64,000 nt of DNA. It comes from Terebella lapidaria (lineage: Eukaryota; Annelida; Polychaeta; Terebellida; Terebellidae). Positions 54,501 to 64,000 of this stretch are shown piece by piece (positions within the stretch are counted from its first letter, which is position 1; each line of letters starts with the position of its first letter). The position numbers and the translations under genes are program-made. The notes below the pieces were generated by a model that worked only from the letters and a program-made list of their open reading frames with translations, ran no database searches and had not been told where the DNA came from. The stretch spans positions 372,001 through 436,000 of the forward strand of contig OX424560.1 in the NCBI GenBank assembly GCA_949152475.1, given 5' to 3'.

Positions 54501-56838
54501 CTGTTTGTCCAATGTCCAGGACTATAGGCAATACATAGGGCATTGCTCTGTTTGTTCAATGTTCAGGACTATAGGTAATAAATAGGACATTGTTCTGTTT
54601 GTCCAATGTTCAGGACTATAGGCAATACATAGGAAATTGCTCTGTTTGTCCAATTTCCTGGACTATAGGCAATACATAGGACATTGCTCGTTTGTCCAAT
54701 GTCCAGGACTATAGACAATAATAGGCCATTGCTCTGTTCGTCCAATGTACAGGACTATAGGCAATACATAGGACATTGCTCTGTTTGTCCAATGTTCAGC
54801 ATGTCCAGGACTATAGGTAACACATAGGACATTGCTCTGTTTGTCCAATGTCCAGGACTACAGGTAATAAATAGGACATTGCTCTGTTTGTCCAATGTCC
54901 AGGACTGTAGGCAATACATAGGACATTGCTCTGTTCGTCCAATGTCCAGGCCTGATTTGACATCTATAACTACTGTCTGACTGAATCTTCCGACGACTTA
55001 TACAGTTACAGGTAACCATAATTACATATCATCAAAATCACAGGAATACATTGCATACTATTATTATTGAAAGATTGTTGGAATTTTTTATTTCTCAGAA
55101 CAACGCATTAACCTAAACGATACAGATGAACACAAACCTCGCAGGCAAGCATTCGACACAATTCCTCCTTGGTGATGCTGAGTCGTTCTCGGTCTGTGCT
55201 GTCTATCACCAAGATAATGAACTACAACAACAAAATAATAGACTCCTCATTACTGTGAAACGATTAATTTTGCAGCTATTTAATTTGGCTAACGTGAGGC
55301 CAACGTTATTTGGTGGAGATTTAATTTGGCAGTTTCAAAATCATGTAATATCCATATTCATATAAATCTAGTTAATTCGACGGATGATTTAATTTGGCGG
55401 TTTTTGCCCTACCGCCAAATAAATGGTTCGCCAAAATTAGTCGTTTTACAGTGATTGCACACAAGTTTTGGACCAGGAAATTGAAACTCAAGTTTTGCTT
55501 TAAAAAAGAAGAGCTCTTCAACTTTATGATAAATAGAGAACACTGACCTCGGTGTTGGCGTAGTAAGTGTTCCAAGCCGTGCGTAGCGAGTCTTGTCCGC
55601 CGATGTCCCACATGATAAAATGAATGTTTTTCCAGATCACCTCTTCCACATTACTCCCGATGGTGGGCGACGTGTGCACAACTTCATTCATTAAACTGTG
55701 AATGATATCAAAGCATGTTTTAATACTTTTGTTCTTAAAAATATACTGAAGAGTCAAATTATTATGTGCTGACAAAGGCTCATCAAAATAATCACCAAAC
55801 AAATTGAAAGTATGCATTTAAAAGGCACATGCACAACTCACAACTGATAGAGGATTGTAGTTTTGCCAGCATTGTCCAATCCAACAATTATGACCTTGTG
55901 CTCTGTTTGGGAGAAAGTAGAAATGTATTGATCAATATAAAGGGGTACATCCAATATTGTAATGACTTTCTTATTATTTCATGTCATGGACCGATTATCA
56001 TGGACCTGGTGTCCTATAATTAGTAGCATTACTGCAAGTTGTACTAGATTCTATTTCTTGTGTTTACTGACGAAAATTTATGAGCTGAAATTGAAAAACT
56101 TTTGCTCAGCACGGCTGTATATTCAAATCATTTAATGGCCAAAGTCTGCGTTGGAAAATGTATCTCCAATATACAGGAAATATTTCCAAAACGGGCTATT
56201 GTCCGAAGCGGAATGAATCCAGCAAGACTGTCCGAAGGACCAAAGCGGTTTGAGTCGGACCAAGTGAGTAACGGACTTAGTCATAAGGTGATACACAAAT
56301 AAAAAGCAAATATATACATGATATAATTGGTATCATCTATTATGACTCAAAAGTCGAAATATCAACAAAACACTACAATGCACTCCGTTTCTAATGATCC
56401 GCCATTGTCGTCACTGATCGTCACAGTTTGTTACACAATCGTCAGATCTATTGTATTGTAATGGATATGCCTGCGTTTTCACCCCAATTGTGATCCTGAA
56501 AATTACTTTTCCCACCATCAAACATGAGTAGATGACCATAAATTTTATATAACACCAAAAACTACTCCACAAAGCATGACAAAGGTCTGTTTCATGACAT
56601 TTCCCCCCCTTGAAGTGGTCCGACTTTGGACAATCTGACCCGATTCAGTCCGCTTCGGACAATACAGGGGCCGTCCAAAACTGTCTGACTCTGTCATATA
56701 CACAAATCAAATCATGAAATGTTTGGCATGGAAGTCTAGTGACAGTGGTGAACAGTGAGTGTATAATTCAGTCAGAATGGTATGATACAGACCTTCATTG
56801 CTGAATAAGCTCCACAACTTTGACAACAGCATACCCAT
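51494..56838 (-). CDS. ARL5: ARL5-type Arf-like small GTPase, complete gene (six exons)
   Basis: Small GTPase of the Arf/Arl family. CDS = complement of join(51494-51539, 52551-52702, 55138-55221, 55548-55695, 55842-55902, 56793-56838), 537 nt, 178 residues, with all phases consistent and GT-AG borders. Seen: Gly2 for N-myristoylation in [10 protein letters not shown]-loop GLDNAGKT (23-30), switch [12 protein letters not shown], switch II WDIGGQ with Gln70, NKQD (125-128) for guanine specificity, and CCAL before a short C-terminus. [14 protein letters not shown] and [16 protein letters not shown] are ARL5 signatures, and the length equals ARL5A/B (about 179). Family knowledge: Arl5 acts at the trans-Golgi and recruits the GARP tether. 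The start has G at -3 and +4. Introns 4 and 5 carry minisatellites. Confidence 0.96.
51645..52550. repeat. 19-bp minisatellite copying the ARL5 exon 5 splice donor (intron 5)
   Basis: About 45 units of GAGATACTAACCCCTCCCT on the plus strand. The minus-strand unit holds GGGAGGG/GTTAGTATCTC, matching the exon 5 end GGAGAGGG and donor GTTAGTATCTC. The array begins exactly at the donor and fills about 90% of the intron. Units vary mostly in the C-run and the TCCCT part. Confidence 0.94.
52551..52702 (-). CDS. ARL5: ARL5 exon 5 (NKQD and CCAL)
   Basis: Encodes [15 protein letters not shown] and on to [12 protein letters not shown]. Acceptor ATTTACAG. The donor GGAGAGGG/GTTAGT is the template of the intron 5 minisatellite, so neighbouring AG/GT registers could also be argued. 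This one keeps frame with exon 6. Confidence 0.95.
52850..54950. repeat. 47-bp minisatellite in ARL5 intron 4
   Basis: About 44 imperfect units holding CAATGTCCAGGACTATAGGC, AATACATAGGACATTGCTCT and GTTTGTC. The array starts about 190 bp inside the exon 4 donor and does not copy it, so it is an ordinary intronic minisatellite. Minus-strand frames in it are artefacts. Confidence 0.95.
55138..55221 (-). CDS. ARL5: ARL5 exon 4
   Basis: 28 codons: [20 protein letters not shown] and LCRMLACE, the conserved DSTDRER region. Acceptor GTTGTAG, donor GAG/GTTTGT, phase 0. Confidence 0.96.
55548..55695 (-). CDS. ARL5: ARL5 exon 3 (switch I and switch II)
   Basis: Encodes [19 protein letters not shown] and [20 protein letters not shown]. 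Acceptor TTCACAG, donor GAG/GTCAGT, phase 0. Confidence 0.97.
55842..55902 (-). CDS. ARL5: ARL5 exon 2 (P-loop)
   Basis: Encodes [19 protein letters not shown] with the G1 motif. Acceptor AAACAG, donor CAGTT/GTGAGT, phase 2. Confidence 0.96.
56793..56838 (-). CDS. ARL5: ARL5 exon 1 (start, myristoylation signal)
   Basis: Encodes [15 protein letters not shown] and leaves in phase 1 with donor GAAG/GTCTGT. The N-terminal amphipathic helix and Gly2 are typical of Arf/Arl proteins. Confidence 0.92.
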
Positions 56839-56853
56839 GGCGAAAATTTCGCC
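56839..56853. promoter_or_regulatory. Palindrome abutting the ARL5 start codon
   Basis: GGCGAAAATTTCGCC has perfect 7-bp arms and a one-base centre. It lies immediately 5' of the ATG on the minus strand. It could be a transcription-factor site (TTTCGCC is E2F-like) or a small 5' UTR hairpin. Function inferred. Confidence 0.4.
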
Positions 56854-57372
56854 GTTGCCTTCTCTTGTTTGATTTTAGACGCCTTTGTAAACTCGCAACT
56901 GGGTAGGTCACAAATTCGTTGTGGGAAGGACACATAAATACACAATAGGGCTAGAAGGTAACAAAGTCCTGAATGTGATAAAATAACTGGATTCCATGTG
57001 TTAATTTGTCACATTGTTGAAGCACAAATTCGTCATATTTCCTGCGATTTCTTTTGTCTCAAGATTCCTTTGAAAAAAATATTGACAGCCGTCGGAAGTG
57101 AAATGCGTTGACACGCGTCACGCATGCGCGATTTCTTTAGGTACCACATGGAAACAGGAACAAAAATAACAATAACCCGGACTCGCCCTCGTCTCTTGCC
57201 AAGCCAGTTTCTCCATCTCCGTTCCAACTATCTGTTACTGTTGGTGTTGCCCGGGCCGTTATACAGTCACTTTATCACGGTTCATTCCTCACGGGACACC
57301 GTGAGCCCCCAGAGAAAATATCATTTGCTAAAACACACAAAGCACTAAAATCTTGAGTTATATATGTGATAT
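56854..57372 (-). other. ARL5 upstream region
   Basis: Expected to hold the 5' UTR and promoter. I see no TATA box and no other gene. Confidence 0.5.
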
Positions 57373-59217
57373 CAGGGGCGGATTTAGGCCTAAGGGTTTG
57401 GAAGGGGGGGGGGGGGTGCACATACTGGCCCAGAGTGTCCAAGCCAGTTAGGCGTTGGGTCTGGGGCCCGCCTAGGGCCCAAGAAACCAACGACCTCCAG
57501 ATGCTCTGTGGTGAATTCTGAGGCTCTGGGGGCCTTGAAAATGCTGCTAATCAAACAGGCACTTTTTATATCAAACTATATACATGTACTTTCCACCCAA
57601 CAATAGTGAATATTTTAATCATGAAGTGAAAAATACCTAACATAATTTTTCTGTATTATACCAAAGAGTGTAATACGATTATACCTGACATTTGAACAGT
57701 GTGATTTTTGGGGGGCATATGATAAACTATACATGTAACAGGGGTGGATCCAGGATTTAGGGGAGGGAGCAGGAGCCGTGAGCCATACTATTGCCATAGC
57801 CATTTTTATGTTCAGAGATAGCTTCATGGCCACTCCTCGGAAATTTCAACAATATTGAATATTCATTATAAAGTGAGAAAATAACTAACATAATTTTACT
57901 GCATTATACCCGAGACAATTGAACAGTGTGGTTTTTTTGGGTCATATATATAGAGTAACATTTATGATAGTAATGCTACTGCCATAGCCCTTTTTATGGC
58001 TATGGCAGAATTTAGAGCCATAGCAGAATATTGCGAGGTGATGGTAGACAGCTGAGCTTCACGGGCTATCGTGGTGTCTCAACTTACCCAAACAAATTGG
58101 TAATTAGAGAACTGAGCAACTGAAATGCTTTGTGGGCTTTCCGTTAGATTTAATCTCTCCATAATTCCATGAAGATAATTAAGACCAAAGAGAAACAGTG
58201 TAACTTATTTAGAAATGTGAATCAATAGCTACTTTATGTGTTGGGTCTGGGGTCCGCCTAAGATGCTAGGAGCCAAATGCTGTTTTGAGTGTTGTATTAC
58301 ATTATGTACTCAATCTTATCATGTCCATAATATCATGAAGCGATTTGAGGACGAAAAGAAATGATGTACGTTATTGTCCAATTTGAAGTAGAATATACTT
58401 TTGGGAGTGATGTCTGGGGCCCTTGGTCCAAGAATCCAAATGGTTTTTGAATTTTGTGTTACGTTTTGTACTAAGAACTGACTCTGACCGCCTATGGCCT
58501 CAGAACCGAAATGTTCTTTTTTTCAGTGTTATTTTCATGTGAGCTGTAATTGTCAAATGTGAAGCAGAAGATACTTTCGGGTATTGGGATGTGGGGGCTT
58601 CGAGCCCAGAAGCCATATGATATTTCGAGCACTGTAGTACATTTCTGTACGAAGTACTGACTCTGACCATTATAGAACCTGTGCAATGTCTATTATTCCA
58701 TGATGAGATTTCAGTCCAAAGAGAAACGATTAAGTTTATTGTGATACGTATGGCAGAAAATATTTTATGGCTTGGGGCCTGAGGCCCGCCTAAGGTCCCA
58801 GAAGCCAAGTGCTTTCCTGAGTTGTGTGGTACATTTTGTACTCATTCTGACCATAGAGAACCATACCATACCGAGGTACTCCAAATTTCATGATGAGATC
58901 ATGCAGGCGTGTGTATTCATAAATTATACAATTAATTTCATAAAAAAATTTGAGATCGAAGATAAATATCAAATCATGTTAAAACCTGAAAAAGGAACAT
59001 GCCCAGCAAGATATCCGCAGGGGTCCACTGAAGTACGAACCATGTCATAGGCCTATATTAAATACATATTTAATACTATATAGTCTGCCTCTTCCTTTCC
59101 TCCTTTCTCTCTCTTCTGCTCTCCCTCTCTTCCTCTCTCTCTCTTTCTCCTCTCCTTTTTTCGCCCACAAAAAAGAGGGGGTCCGGACCCCATGGAACCC
59201 CCTTAAATCCGCCCCTG
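57373..59217. mobile_element. Non-autonomous TIR element with CAGGGGCGGATTTA ends
   Basis: The left end CAGGGGCGGATTTAGG is mirrored at the right as CTTAAATCCGCCCCTG. GATAT flanks both sides (57368-57372 and 59218-59222), a possible 5-bp target duplication. The interior has four to five imperfect copies of a block of about 170 bp (GGGTCTGGGGCCCGCCTA, ACATTTTGTACT, CTGACCAT) and a pyrimidine-rich tract at 59083-59160. The TIR resembles hAT-type ends. No transposase frame. Confidence 0.65.
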
Positions 59218-59222
59218 GATAT

Positions 59223-59924
59223 TTTCTGTTTCCATGATTACCAATTATGATGATCATGCTCCACATGTCTAAAATGGTCTCAATTCTAAAATGGCTCCCG
59301 ACTAGAATTTTTCTAGGCAACTCCACTTCATGACACCATTAGAGGCCTACTCATAGATTTTCAGCCACTTTGGTTTTGAATTTCACGTTCAATCCTTCTC
59401 ATGCACGTGTTTTAGTTTACGTTATCTTGAAGGTGCTACTGGTTGTCACAAGTAAGGATCTTCACAAATACCCTATGTCTTAGTTTTCAGTGTGAAAACT
59501 CAACATCAACTCACTGACGCGATTCTCTCCCGTTGCTTGCTTTCGTTCATGATTCTACATGAGAAGACACTTCATGGATATCTCTAGTTCAACTTAGTGT
59601 GACGAAATAGAAGTTCATCAGGCACCTATCAGGCATATAGTGTTCTCGAGCTTTGTGTGTTTAAAACACAACTCCAAATATTCAAGGCACGATATCCTTT
59701 GTTTGCACGACTGTCGGACTGTCTATCGAGGCATGACTGGAATGACTTCTTGTGCTCGTCTCTCTCACATCACTAATATTCCTTCTAAATTATCCCAAGT
59801 CTTGTCAGTTTAGTTCACAATGTGTAATCCGCCACATCTGAGAATTTCCCAAACACATCTTCCCTCGTGGACTTCCAACTCTCTACTCACAAAGGGTAAG
59901 TCGGGTGTCTGTCCGCAATCCATT
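59223..59924. other. Intergenic, no feature recognised
   Basis: Unique sequence on both strands without convincing frames or repeats. Confidence 0.5.
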
Positions 59925-60360
59925 CCTAAGCTGTAAAGTCGATAATAAGCGAGATATTAGCCATTTTGTGCTCTGACCTTGAAAATGAGGTCAAAGGTCA
60001 AATTCAAGGTCATGACAATAATCAACATATATCATTTCCTATGTGTCTACAATTGATTCCTAGTCTCTAAGCTCAATATTAACACATTAAGTGAGATATA
60101 AGGCATAATGTGTCCCATTATAAAGCATAAGAGAATTTAACATGGAAAAATCCCATTTGGGCCCCGTCGAGGAAATGAAAATGGCCACCACACGCAGGCC
60201 GACATATCACAGAGGTATGTGAGGGCAATCTTTTGAAATAAAAATCTCAAAACTATCTGAACAGTTTTTGTGGCCGCCAAAGTCAGAAATTGGCCGTTTT
60301 TCGGTGAAAATGGCTGCCATTTCGAAAAAAATATGCGACAATGAAAAAACAAAAAAATAC
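59925..60360. repeat. Fragment of the AGGTCA-array element family
   Basis: Contains one unit of the array described at 24290-25445 (CCTAAGCTGTAAAGTCGATA, GAGGTCAAAGGTCAAATTCA) followed by the ATGGCCACCA and GAACAGTTTTTG blocks of that element's right half. It lacks the GACGAC and hairpin end, so it is truncated. Confidence 0.75.
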
Positions 60361-60584
60361 TATAGTTGAGACTATTGGCCCCTACACTAAATCTCTGGAA
60401 GCCATTAAGGTACAAATACATCTGCTGTGTCAAACCATGACACGAATGCATGATGAGTTCTGTTTGGTTCTCACTGTTTGGTTGATTAAGACCTTTCTAC
60501 ATCGTAGCCCCAAATGTGAAAGTTCGGGAGTCATCTTTGGGCCTACTGCATGTGAACTGACGTAGTATTGTGAAAAGGACATTA

Positions 60585-61457
60585 GGCCACACCAATTTAT
60601 AAAGTTGGTCTATGGATTTTTGTCCGAAAAAAATCGTCGTGGGAGCGAATTTTTTTTACATTTGATATTAAATTTCTGTCTTTGGAATATTTCACTTCAA
60701 AAATGGTATGAGCGATATATATTTTTTTACTAATAATTTCTGTCTTTGGAATTTAGATTGCCAAAATTCGTGCGAGGGATTTTATTTTGAATGATAACTT
60801 ATGTATTTGCCGCTTATTTCAGTATTGTATTCGATCGTCATGACCTTATAAAATCAAATGGCCAGTTTAGCGGGAAAATGGGATCATTTAAATCAATTAT
60901 AACCTGTTCTTTCCTCTGTTAACCCGTCTACATGTATATATCTAGGCCGTATGGGTAATTTCTGGTAGATGAACAATTCTATATGTATTCTGTGCCTTTT
61001 TTCACAGTAAATAGTTTAGAAATTTGTGAACGATTTTCAATGTGTCATGTTGAATTACATGTCTTGTCATGTTTATGAATTTTGTCTAAAACAACGCAAA
61101 TTATTGCAGTATTATTGAGTAAAAGTCCAAACTGTCCTGATGTATTCTGATGACTATAGCTGGAAATATAGACCTATGAGTTACAGAAGAATTAGCTGTG
61201 CTAAAGGCCCAAAATGCTGATATTTTCCGCTCACAGGTGATCCTGTGTAGTGTTGGCACACAGTGATCCAAACGTACAGTTCCTCGGAAAATATCTATTT
61301 GACAACCATTTGGGTGGATGCAGACTGATTTTTAAACTAAGTTGTCGATGAATTTTATTAGGTCCAAATAGGTGCGGCGATTTTTTTTACCGAGATTTTG
61401 AGAATGAATTTTTAGGGGCGGCGATTCCATAGATCAACTTTATAAATTGGTGTGGCC
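60585..61457. mobile_element. MITE of 873 bp with TTA target duplication (Harbinger-like)
   Basis: Left GGCCACACCAATTTATAAAG and right CTTTATAAATTGGTGTGGCC are exact inverted copies, extending imperfectly to about 34 bp. TTA flanks both ends (60582-60584 and 61458-61460). A 3-bp TWA duplication is typical of PIF/Harbinger. The interior is AT-rich with no frame. Confidence 0.88.
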
Positions 61458-61460
61458 TTA

Positions 61461-61931
61461 CCAACAGCTAGGCCCCTACATTCTGTGGATGAAGTAATTC
61501 ATGCTGTTGACTGTGATGACCTTCCTATACGGACTGCTATAAACAGAAGTGTTCTCACTGCAAAAACAAGCTGGTCGACACATCACCAAATGACACAGAC
61601 CATATTAGCTGGGCTCAGTGGTCATAAAGAGCTGTGCTATCCACGATATATACTAGTAGTTTGCATAGCTAAAACCTTGACAGAAGCATTGCAAACTATG
61701 TATCCAAAACTGTGTTGTCATATACTAATTGCTGACTTCTCTGAAAATTTCACCTGGAAACTTGAAAAATCTGTACAAAGTGCACACTTCAGGGCATCAA
61801 GTCAAACAGATTTGCCTCCATACTGGTGTGGCATACACCGGCTAGAATACTGTATCATTCTGTACTGTAACGGAGAGCACATGATCCAGCCACAATTTGG
61901 GCCCATTTGGATCCGGTATTGGGAATGGTGA
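61461..61931 (+). pseudogene. Fragment of an unrecognised repeat-borne protein (DFSEN motif)
   Basis: An open frame of about 155 codons (start unclear, truncated on the left by the MITE), with LIADFSENFTWKLEKSVQSA then HF. A DFSEN...VQSAHF core recurs, as I recall, in uncharacterised transposon-linked proteins of marine invertebrates. I cannot name the family. It ends at TGA 61929-61931 without a complete domain. Confidence 0.4.
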
Positions 61932-62055
61932 AAGCAGAACATCCAGAGGTGACAAAAATCCACTTTGGGAGTGACGGACCCAGCACCATAGTAGGTGAAT
62001 TTATTCTACAGCCGAATCTACAGCCGCACCTAGGTACTCAGACCTCTAATCTCCC

Positions 62056-62720
62056 TACCAACTTGAGAGTCGTCTGTCCCTAGCTAGGACAGCATATGCC
62101 CTGATGAAGCTGGATTCCCTGGAATCAATGGCATACCACCATCCGATACCCATCTATCAGACAAACGTCTTACCCTGTCTCACGTTCAGACTGGAGGCCA
62201 CCGTCCTCCAAGACAAGCACCTCACAATCCTAGATGACTTCCACAGAACCACCCTAAGAGATCTTCAGTCACTACTCGCATGAACTTCTCAGTGCTCTTT
62301 TAAGCCGGCGGTATGACTCTCATCGACGGTATCCTGGATACTCAGACCTGCTCTCCCACATACTCAGTAAGCACCCAAGCAGCCCCCTACCACATTCAGG
62401 AATCTACCAGCTCGCCATCCAGAGAAAACAATTCTAAATCATGGTTTGTCTATGCAGGAAGATTTTCTTGCTACAAAATCAACCAACTCGTCACCGGCCA
62501 TGGCACTATATAACACTGGACCAACAGAATAAGCGGCATCTAAGAACTCTCTCCTGTACCTGGATGTTGATGAGCAAGATCCATAACCTCTGGGCAGACA
62601 ACTGGACCAAATCCCTCGAAGACCTGCAAAGTCATACTGAAAGCCTAGTAGAATGGAACGTACATCTGAGCCCACAACAACAACAAACAACAACAAACAT
62701 AAACAATAACAATCATGGGA
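62056..62720 (+). pseudogene. LINE reverse-transcriptase C-terminal remnant
   Basis: Frames resembling the post-RT region of invertebrate non-LTR elements: RLSLARTAYALMKLD, QTNVLPCLTFRLEATVLQ and FHRTTLRDLQSLL (62056-62283). After a frame change, RQLAIQRENNSKSWFVYAG-like sequence follows (about 62400-62460), then decayed sequence. Several stops. There is no catalytic RT core in the window, so it is a 5'-truncated copy. Confidence 0.65.
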
Positions 62721-62732
62721 AAACTAGATAAA

Positions 62733-63420
62733 CTGGCAAGTGGTTCTTTGTTAAACACTCTTGTTCTACGGCCTTTGTTTTGGACGCTTCTGTTCGAAGC
62801 ACGCGCTGCCTAGAAACGCCCTCCAACTCTCTCGCCCAGTATGCTGTAACAATGGTCTTATGTCATCTCCTTCGTTACTCATGCTCTGGGGTATAAATAC
62901 TCTGGAGGTGTGTTGTTCATGGAAGTTGTCTCTGAGCAAGGCGAGAGAAACGACGGAGGGCTCGGCCATGATCTCTGTGTCCTAGCTCCGTGGCTAAGGC
63001 CCTCGCGGGCCCCTGGGGACAATTTCAATAGGGGGCCCGGGTGGGAAAGACCTTGATGACTCGGGGGTGTATGCCCTCTGGATCACCGGTCTCCCACCCA
63101 GGATGGTGTGACACAGGCTCTGGCGGACTGTCGGGCTGTCCGGGGTTCAATCCCCCGTGGCGGACCACGGCGAGCCGGCCTTACAGTTAACACCACGGTG
63201 ATGATCCTGTATCTGAGTGGTGTCCGCGTGTCTGGGCTCGCTGGGCGGGCTGCTACCTGGTTACCGTTCTGATGATAGAGTAGGCACTGCGCCCGCAGTG
63301 ACCCTCGGTGAGCGGACTATCCGCGAGTATCCGAGGATAGTGGGCATGCATCCGCCGTGACCCCTGGTGAGAGGACTATCCTCGAGGATCCCGGATAGCG
63401 GATGACGTTAAAACTTTACA
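62733..63420 (+). mobile_element. LTR of the second retroelement family, plus strand
   Basis: Shares blocks with 29885-30787 and 44692-45333: TATAAATA at 62892-62899, GGATGGTGTGACACAGGCTC, GGGGTTCAATCCCCCG and GCTACCTGGTTACCGTTCTG, ending AAACTTTACA. Near its right end a block of about 55 bp (CGCAGTGACCCTCGGTGAG, GGACTATCC) is tandemly duplicated. The left edge is approximate. No internal region is present, so it is a probable solo LTR. Confidence 0.6.
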
Positions 63421-64000
63421 CTTGTGTTGATCCACATCAACCCCCCTTCCCCTCTCCCTTCCGCTCCAACCCCCCCCCCCCCCCACCTCCCTCCCTCAAA
63501 GGCATAGTACAGTAACTCGCTCAGCCAATCAGCGAGCATTCACCTCACTTAGGCAATTTAAGGGGAAACTGTTAAACATCGCCTCATATATCTTTTTAGG
63601 CCAGACTTCTGGACAAGTGTATATTCACCTGAAAGAACGCACTGCTGGGAAATAATGACCCGGTTTTCAAGGCAGTATCTTGTTGGCGTTCTTCTCAGGA
63701 GCTGGGGAATCAAAGGGGTTTTGCATGGGCATCAGTACCCATAATTTTGGGTATTTTCACCCCGGGTCCATTCAAGGCAGAATAGTGAAAAATCCCATGT
63801 GTCGTCAAATATATTTATGCTTACCATGCGATGCCCAATACGTCGAGTGATAAAACTAGCATAGTGTTTAGGCCGGGATTTTTTAGGAAGGTGTTATGGA
63901 CCGTCAAAGTAAGATCATTTAACATTGAGTTGAATGGCCGATATAGTTAATAGTTGAATGGCCGATATAGTTGGATTACCCTCAAGCAAGGGTAATCCAA
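63421..64000. other. Right edge, no gene recognised
   Basis: Contains a C-run at about 63471-63484, and a 29-bp direct duplication of GTTGAATGGCCGATATAGTT-type sequence at 63930-63972. Otherwise no feature. Confidence 0.5.

Noticed and set aside
53034-54848. Minus-strand frames with [11 protein letters not shown]-type repeats in the 47-bp array
   Set aside because: Artefacts of a minisatellite in ARL5 intron 4; each ends at unit variants.
61452-61931. Treating the 159-codon frame as a complete gene starting at 61452
   Set aside because: Its first codons lie in the MITE terminus, so the start is not original. Kept only as a fragment.
63130-63200. A true tRNA gene at the GGTTCAATCC box
   Set aside because: I could not fold an acceptor stem and anticodon arm around it, and it recurs in an LTR family. 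Recorded only as a finding to test.

Overview
The window is nuclear DNA from an animal, most likely a marine invertebrate. It carries two intron-rich host genes with GT-AG introns, both on the minus strand, amid abundant transposon debris and tandem repeats. The repeat types (AGGTCA-rich arrays, GACGAC-rich element ends, Ty3/gypsy elements) look to me most like a mollusc. A cephalochordate is a real alternative, because minisatellites spanning 5' exon-intron junctions have, as I recall, been described in amphioxus. I cannot settle the species from the sequence.

Host gene 1 (28563 down to 504) is a complete class I myosin of the MYO1D/MYO1G (Drosophila Myo31DF) type. I assembled 21 coding exons whose splice phases all agree, giving 1006 residues: motor (P-loop, switch I, switch II), IQ neck and TH1 tail. 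Host gene 2 (56838 down to 51494) is a complete ARL5-type small GTPase in six exons (178 residues). The two are separated by about 23 kb filled mainly by retroelements.

The most striking observation is that five introns of these two unrelated genes start with minisatellites whose unit is a copy of that intron's own 5' splice junction (the last 5-40 exon bases plus the first 11-34 intron bases). MYO1D introns 2, 6, 10 and 12 and ARL5 intron 5 show this with unrelated units of 43, 63, 44, 32 and 19 bp. Intron 10 is almost nothing but about 156 such decoy donors (about 6.9 kb). A sixth case triplicates a 3' splice site (intron 3/exon 4).

Transposons: a Ty3/gypsy element (30788-44042) has 743-bp LTRs about 99% identical, with gag, pol and an extra 3' ORF carrying a zinc finger and a coiled coil. 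All three frames carry stops or frameshifts. It is inserted inside an older LTR of a second family (TATAAATA promoter), of which further copies lie at 44692-45333 (minus) and 62733-63420 (plus). The minus copy is preceded by a decayed ORF of similar layout to the 3' ORF. MYO1D introns also hold large elements ending in a hairpin plus CTAA, TIR-bearing MITEs, a candidate solo LTR and AGGTCA-rich tandem arrays. The right end (57-64 kb) holds a long TIR element, a TTA-flanked MITE, a LINE reverse-transcriptase remnant and LTR debris.
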